Part shown: piece after piece, positions 58,728 to 64,000 of the stretch
How the letters are laid out: each line of letters opens with the position of its first letter
Numbering within the stretch: position 1 is the first letter of the stretch
DNA from: Lenzites betulinus
Taxonomy: Eukaryota; Basidiomycota; Agaricomycetes; Polyporales; Polyporaceae
Length of the DNA stretch: 64,000 nt
Assembly (NCBI GenBank): GCA_022264855.1
Contig: JABYQU010000011.1
Coordinates: 248,001 to 312,000, forward strand
Direction: 5' to 3'
Made by a program: the position numbers and the translations under genes
Notes under the pieces: model-generated
Told to the model about the DNA's origin: nothing
What the model saw: the letters and a program-made list of their open reading frames with translations, nothing else
Database searches by the model: none

Positions 58728-60948
58728 TCAAGGGACAGAGTGGAGCTGTTCCTTGCGTATCAGCTGTGAGAAAATCTCAAACGCAGCTTCAGGCTGGAAT
58801 GCAGGCTAAAGGTGAAAACATCGCAGTGAGCCTCTTGCTCACACTTGGCCCGGGAATGAGGATCAAACGTACAATCTCGTGCCCGGCTTCGAAGACACGT
58901 CTATAAAAGCAAGCGTCGTGCAGTGAGCATCCTTGGGTGCGCGTGAAGAGGCAGTGAGAGACGACGCACGCGAAAGAGAAGTTGTCGACGTTTTGTATAG
59001 CAGCGACGGGCTTGCCGTGGATGGTCAAGTTCGTGAACGGGGTGCGGTGCAGCGTCTCGTTGCCATACCAGTCCATCGCGAGCACCGAGGCGTGGCCTCC
59101 GAGCCAGTTGCAGCTATACTCCGGTGAGTGTGGTGATCAAATCGTTCTGAATAGCGAGACTTACTTTATATCTGCGTCCCCGGCCTGTGCAGTGGTTACT
59201 CCTTAGTCCACGCAGATTTATAATGATGGTTTAAACGCACCCATATGAGCATCTTCAGCCTCGAGTTGGCGAGCGCAGCAAGTTGGGGCAGGAGCGTCCG
59301 GGCGTCATCTCCTGTCCGCGAGAACTCGTTCCCGACGCGGTTGGAACACTCTGAGTACCTCCCCTGATACGCAGTGGAGCGCTGCATTGAGAAAATAATC
59401 CCCTATGACACAGTTGCCGGTCCTCACCTGGGCACCGATCTGTTCTAGGATGGTTGCATTGCGAAGGAACGTGACATAGAACTCCGGCGGGAACGGGTTA
59501 GGCGTGGAGGAGTTCTGGCGGAGGTCGTCTGAGTCCCGGTCTCCTACCGCGGGAACGAACACGTTTTCGATCTAGGCAGGCTAGCGATCAGCCACCAGCG
59601 GGTGCGCGACTGCTGGCCGCAACACTCGAACAACTCACACAGAAGTCGTCCGCGGTACCGCAGATATCGTTGCTGTCGGCGGACTCGCCCGCGGCGTAGC
59701 AGGCCAGCTCTTGGTCCTGGCAGCCACCCTCTTCGAAGAACGACTGGTTGAGCTTCGTGAGGACCTCCGGGCTCTGCAGCGGCCCGTACCCGGGGGCGAA
59801 GGTGGCGAAATCCACGTAAGCCTTGTTCTGCAGCAGTGGGTCGTACCATCCGCTGTGAGTGTCTCGTTAGCACCGGGATCGCACCCGCCGCCCGTTGGGG
59901 AAAGAACGTACTTGTTAATCATGAGCGCACTGACGTTGATGAGCTCGCCCTTGAGTGCACCCTTCTGGATCTGGACGTTCTGCGTGTCGAAGTAGGTGAC
60001 GAACTCTGGACCGTAGTGTCCCCCGTAGCTCTCTGTCGCAAAGATAAACCTGCATGGGCGGCCTGTGAGCTCTGCGCGCGAGACCCGTGCTATCAGGCTG
60101 ACGTACTCGCGGCTCTGGAACTTGGCGAACTGTTTGCTCTCGAAGAGAACCTGGAACGCGGTCCATACTGCAGGGGCTGCGGCGAATGTGCTGTTCACGT
60201 CGATGTCCCCGAATGAGAACCCGGTCCCGATGGGCTGGTCGATGTATATGACTGCCCAATACCTCAGGCAAGGTGGATATGGTCAGATGCTGCAAGACGT
60301 ACTGTTGCTGAGGTTGTTCCAGCTGGGCGTGCAAGATTTTAGATGACATGAGGTATCAAGTTGAGAGTGGTTTACCTGAAGGGGTTCAGCACGGTGGTCT
60401 CACCGTCGGGGTTGACCTGACAGGGGCCATGCTCTGGTGGAAGCGCGGTGGGTTCAGGGCGCGTGATAATATATTTGGGAAACATGGTACTACCTTGGAA
60501 AAGACCTATCATGGATGAGCATCCAGGACCTCCATTGAGCCTAAGCGAGCTCCAGTCATTCATGGCTTCACCAAACCTGGTCATTCGGAACGTACCACAG
60601 GGTGAATGGTGCAGTCTCCGGGTTGTGACGAGCTTCGAAGAACCAGAACCACTGATAACATGTTCAACGGAGGCAGGGCCGGTAGCATCGCGTCCGTCCA
60701 CTCACCATAGACATGTTTGTTCCGACATCGAGATACCCCGAGAGCTGCTCTACTCCGGGGGTCGTCTCGCAAACGCCGGAGTTGCGGACAAACCTGATCT
60801 TCGTATCCGGTATGATCTGGGACGCAAACTCTCCGCGAGAAACCTGCAGAGAGACGTCTCGTGGGACGGCACTGGCGAAGGCCGGCAGAGCCAACGCTGC
60901 CGAAACGATAGCAGCAGCAGCGACCATTGCGCGTGTAAGGAGGCCCAT
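58728..60948 (-). CDS. Secreted serine carboxypeptidase (S10 family)
   Basis: Removes C-terminal residues from peptides; vacuolar or extracellular. Start at 60948 gives signal peptide MGLLTRAMVAAAAIVSAALA. About 12 exons. Blocks: IRFVRNSGVCETTPGVEQLSG, FNGGPGCSSMIGLFQ, ENGPCQVNPDGETT, YLDQPIGTGFSFGDID, and ATESYGGHYGPEF with the nucleophilic Ser. GWYDPLLQNKAYVDFA and CQDQELACYAAGES follow. After introns AGDADINCNWLGGHA carries the catalytic Asp, and AGHEIVRLI the catalytic His. Several Asn-X-Ser/Thr sites are present (NATIL, NETLHRT, NLTIHG). All three catalytic residues and the oxyanion motif are kept. Confidence 0.88.
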
Positions 60949-61518
60949 GATAGCAGAAGTATCGGAAGCTTGCCACGAGTACGTTGAGCCGGGGAGCCTC
61001 AACGATCGCTACGCGGATTGCGGGTTTTATACGCTCGGGGGAATGTTATTCGCCGGGGCGGAGGCTGGTGTAGGGCGCCTTCGCGAACCGCGCGTACGGC
61101 ATGGCGTGGTTCGTTCCGCGCGGTGCAGAAGGCGATGGCTGCATGGCTCAGCGTATGGAATGCCCTGATACATCCTGATAAATCGCGGGAGGCAGTCACG
61201 CAGACAAATCCGCACCTCGAGAAGCACGATAAGCGCGAGAAGTGGCGAATGGCGACTCGGACTTACAAACGCATCGTCCGCCGTGAGATGTGCATCCTGT
61301 ATACTGCCAATTCGCCCATAGTCGACTAGTCCCTCGACGAGCGGTGTCGTGGCACATTGTCTTGAGAGCGAGCGCGAAGGCATAGTAGTAAGCGCTAGAT
61401 CTGACCATGCTGCCATTCGGCATCTATATATAAATATGATACGGCTTTGAACCGTAGACGCTCTAGATCTACGTCCTATTCAAGTGTTCAGCTAGCTAGT
61501 ACTGTGTTCATCATGCGT
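60949..61518. other. Spacer upstream of the carboxypeptidase
   Basis: About 570 bp. A TATATATA at about 61425-61432 is not positioned for a recognised gene. The upstream exons expected for the DUF7918 fragment that follows are absent here. Confidence 0.45.
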
Positions 61519-61938
61519 CATTGCAGCGCTATTGCAAGCCAACGGCATCGCACCACCTTCCACCACCGCAGCGGTTCCCCAGAAAAGCGCCGTATCCAGT
61601 GAAGACATAGCAATTACCGTTCCCAGTTCTCAAAAACGCCCCCGCATGGGTAGCGCAACCGAAGGGGACAAGCTTCCGAAGGACGAAGATCTCGACGACG
61701 CTGACGATGTCACCGCGATCAGGGTGCGTTGTCACACATGTGTCCGTCGTCGATAGCGCAAGTATTCATTGATCACATACTACTGCATGCTGTATACATA
61801 GGAACAACTGGAGATTCTCCAAAGACGTCTCGCCAGAGCGGAGGCTTCGCAGGCCGGAGGGAGAGAGAAGCGTGAAGTGTCGCCCATCCGTTTGCCCTTT
61901 TTGTCCACGGCCGAAGTTATCGATCTTACAGAGTTATG
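61519..61938 (+). pseudogene. Displaced 3'-exon fragment of a DUF7918-type gene
   Basis: Corresponds only to the last two exons of the gene at 57051. It begins at the matching intron boundary with AALLQANGIAPPS. A diverged linker follows (KRPRMGSATEGD, DEDLDDADD), then an intron and EQLEILQRRLARAEASQAGG, KREVSPIRLPFLSTAEVIDLTEL and a stop at 61938. The parent reads ALLQANGIAPPS, KREVSPIHVPLASSQEVIDLT. No counterpart of the beta-rich core (MPLQLGRYSV...) lies upstream. Splice sites and the VIDLT motif are kept, so it may be expressed as a small tail-only protein or be a dead fragment. Confidence 0.7.
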
Positions 61939-62011
61939 AACTGCCTACTCTCGAACGTTTGCATGTGTTTATTATGTTACTAGCCTATATTGACCTCACT
62001 TGGTTATTTGA

Positions 62012-63686
62012 TCAGAACACAGAAGATGGCGGCATGAACCAATGATTCGGAGATGGGAGCTTCTTCTTTGCAACGCGGATATCGAAATCATCCTGACGGA
62101 ATCCTGGCAGTCGGACCGCCTGCGCGTACTAGCGGTCAGGGGACGACCGAGTGCACATCTTGGGGAGGGTACGTACTGTCCAGACGCGACCGTCAGCAAT
62201 GATGTTTTCGATCGTTGGTTGGTGCGTCATAATCGTGCGAATGTCCAGTTTGGAGAGAGGTGGCCGGGGCGTGTGATTCGCGTGCAGGTCGCCGACCTCC
62301 ACGACTGTATGTATGCGCTTCGCTTGTGCGACGGCCATTGCGAATTCATACTGCGGAGTTGAGATAGATACTTCTACGAGATGCTTGGAAATAGCATACC
62401 GAATCCTTGGCAGGGATGCTCAGTGCAAAGCGCTCGAGGTCTGCGCACTTCCCACAGATCCTTGCCACACTTTCTTTGGTAAGGGTGCAGTTCAGAATAG
62501 CGAGGTGGTTGAGCGTAGCGTGATGCGAGTCGACGAGGTTCACGATGACGGAGTCGCTGAGCGTGATCCTGTCTGATAGACGCAACGTCAGGGACTTCAG
62601 CGGACAGGACCATGCGCGTGTTAGGTTGATCATTGTCGTCCAGAAGGCAGGCGGCTGGTTCGCAGTAGTGGCGATGTACTGAGTGTCAAGCGCAAGGTGG
62701 CGAAGGCGCGGGAGCGGTGATATGACCAGCGGCAGGGGGCGGGAAGATTCCTATGGGACAGATGGGTCAGGGGCGGGTATATGCATATCACCAACTGCAC
62801 TTACGAAGGTGGTGAAGGCGAGACTCTCAAGATCAGGCGTGTACTGGATCACTCGTATGATAGCGACATGGTCGACTTTCGGGCAGTTTATGACATGTAG
62901 GCGCGCCAGACGAGGCAATGTGGGCAAGATGATCTCTAGCATTTCCATGCTGAGCGTGTGGATAGTCTTCATACCGCATGAACACAAAGCGACACGTCAT
63001 GACAGCTAATGTAACTCACATGCAGACTGAGGGACGTCAATGTGGGCCCCAAAGCCTCCATCCATCTGGGAAAGATGTCTACGACATTCCAAGAGCTACT
63101 GTCGATAGTGAGGTCGCGCAATCCCGTGATCCTCGCGAGCTGCTCCGACTGATCAGTGGTGAGGTTTCCGACGAAACGCAAGGTCTCTAAACTTTCTTTG
63201 CCCTGCAGGGAGGGCAAGAAAGAAGGGAGCACGTCCAACGTGCACGTGAAGGATGCGAGATTCTTGCATATTGCTAGGGCGCGCGAGCAATCAAGGGCGA
63301 ATTTCGGCTGGGGCGCATACTTTACGGTGGGTATTGCTCGTATGTCTGCGCTGCATTTGAATAAAACGGTACAGCGTACATGTCGATGTGCAAACCAATG
63401 TGTCTAACGTGAGACGCCAGGTTGCAATGGGCCAAAACCACAGCAAACGGCGACATTATCTGTTCGTAGCACAAGTTAGCCCTCTTCCCTTGCGTTGGGG
63501 CGAATCACGCACCGAAGGGTAGCGTTTGGCTTGATGCAAGCCGAAGTTCAACGTTCTGTACAGTCTCGGGATCACGGCAGCAAGGAACGAGCGGCTGACG
63601 AGAGAGACAGAGACCAAGTCATTGCCAGAGATGTATGCGAATATGAGCTCGAGACAGTCAAAGTTGAGATTGTCTGCAGAGACCAT
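62012..63686 (-). CDS. F-box protein with leucine-rich-repeat-like region
   Basis: Probable substrate receptor of an SCF ubiquitin ligase. Start at 63686: MVSADNLNFDCLELIFAYIS, continuing NDLVSVSLVSRSFLAAVIPRL, a typical F-box. Later exons give irregular LRR-type segments: LETLRFVGNLTTDQSEQLAR, LRDLTIDSSSWNVVDIFPRW, LPRLARLHVINCPKVDHVAI, LRHLALDTQYIA and LKSLTLRLSDRITLSD. Then come LNHLAILNCTLTKESVARIC and a tail ending HWFMPPSSVF. This is one of the large, fast-evolving F-box families of Agaricomycetes; the target cannot be inferred. It is 73 bp convergent with the DUF7918 fragment and divergent from the partial gene at the right edge. About seven exons; some boundaries are approximate. Confidence 0.78.
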
Positions 63687-63723
63687 CGGCGGAGGTGGTG
63701 GTGAGTGACAGACCAGAATATAA

Positions 63724-64000
63724 ATGTCGGTAGCGATAGGCGCCCTACATGCGCATTACCGCGTCGGCATTTCCCGGCCTCCTCGTCCACGCCGCCGATC
63801 CAGCCTTCCCCCATTCAACTCTCAGACCCCTCCTCCTCCGTCGTCGTCGCTGCCGTCGCCGACGATGCCGGCCTCCACAACCTCTTTAGGGTCTCTGAGC
63901 TCGCCCTCTCCCTCCCCACCTCCCGCAGAGGAGCAGCATTCTAACCACAGCGGTGGCGCAGGCCTCGACAGCGGCTCGGAGCTTTCAGAGCTCACCGAGG
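63724..64000 (+). CDS. 5' end of a Ser/Pro-rich protein, cut by the right edge
   Basis: Open frame from ATG 63724 (MSVAIGALHAHYRVG), or more likely from the internal in-frame ATG at 63865 (MPASTTSLGSLSSPSPSPPP), running off the window. The visible end, GSELSELTE, resembles the acidic N-terminal tails of several chromatin-associated proteins, but that is not enough for an assignment. Divergent from the F-box gene with under 40 bp between the outer ATGs, which favours the downstream start. Confidence 0.5.
   Translation, partial: MSVAIGALHAHYRVGISRPPRPRRRSSLPPFNSQTPPPPSSSLPSPTMPASTTSLGSLSSPSPSPPPAEEQHSNHSGGAGLDSGSELSELTE

Noticed and set aside
61027..61416. 129-codon minus-strand frame upstream of the carboxypeptidase
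   Set aside because: No motifs, no splice continuity and no homologous block recognised; probably chance.

Overview
The window reads as nuclear chromosomal DNA of a filamentous basidiomycete, most likely an Agaricomycete. Genes are on both strands and split by many 45-80 nt GT-AG introns, with one GC-AG intron. The protein set is fungal and eukaryotic: SET1, IRE1, ISD11, URM1, RCF1, JIP5 and seryl-tRNA synthetase. There are families typical of mushroom-forming fungi, including a DUF7918-type protein, F-box/LRR and proline- or serine-rich single-pass membrane proteins. There is one intron-containing tRNA-Pro. I see no CRISPR array, operon or intact transposon.

Left part (about 1-24.5 kb) looks accessory. 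Two paralogous secreted S41-type peptidases (one cut by the left edge, one complete at 19.5-22.5 kb) bracket three paralogous acyl-CoA synthetase / 4-coumarate-CoA-ligase-like genes, each ending in a peroxisomal PTS1 tripeptide. They also bracket a secreted berberine-bridge-type FAD oxidoreductase and a small DUF7770-like protein. Gene density is lower here and the spacers are long. One spacer holds a ~190 bp imperfect inverted repeat and another a 24 bp perfect palindrome. The ligases look intact once 15-18 short introns are removed, so most apparent breaks in their frames are introns rather than decay.

Right part (about 24.5-64 kb) is mostly conserved core genes: exopolyphosphatase, a Ser/Thr kinase, ISD11 (Fe-S assembly), a C7orf25/UPF0415-type protein, cytosolic SerRS, SET1 (H3K4 methyltransferase), ALDH7-type dehydrogenase, JIP5 (ribosome biogenesis), IRE1 (unfolded protein response), tRNA-Pro(CGG), RCF1 (respiratory supercomplexes) and URM1 (tRNA thiolation/urmylation). 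Also here are a serine carboxypeptidase, an F-box/LRR protein and the 5' end of a gene leaving the window at the right.

Two lineage-specific elements sit among these core genes. One is a tandem pair of LPxY-bearing Ser/Pro-rich proteins (49.5-54.1 kb), one of which lacks the signal peptide and membrane segment. The other is a DUF7918-type gene plus a displaced copy of only its 3' exons, both ending in a SUMO-interaction-like VIDLT motif. These and the left-hand CoA-ligase/oxidase/peptidase locus are the most interesting parts of the window.
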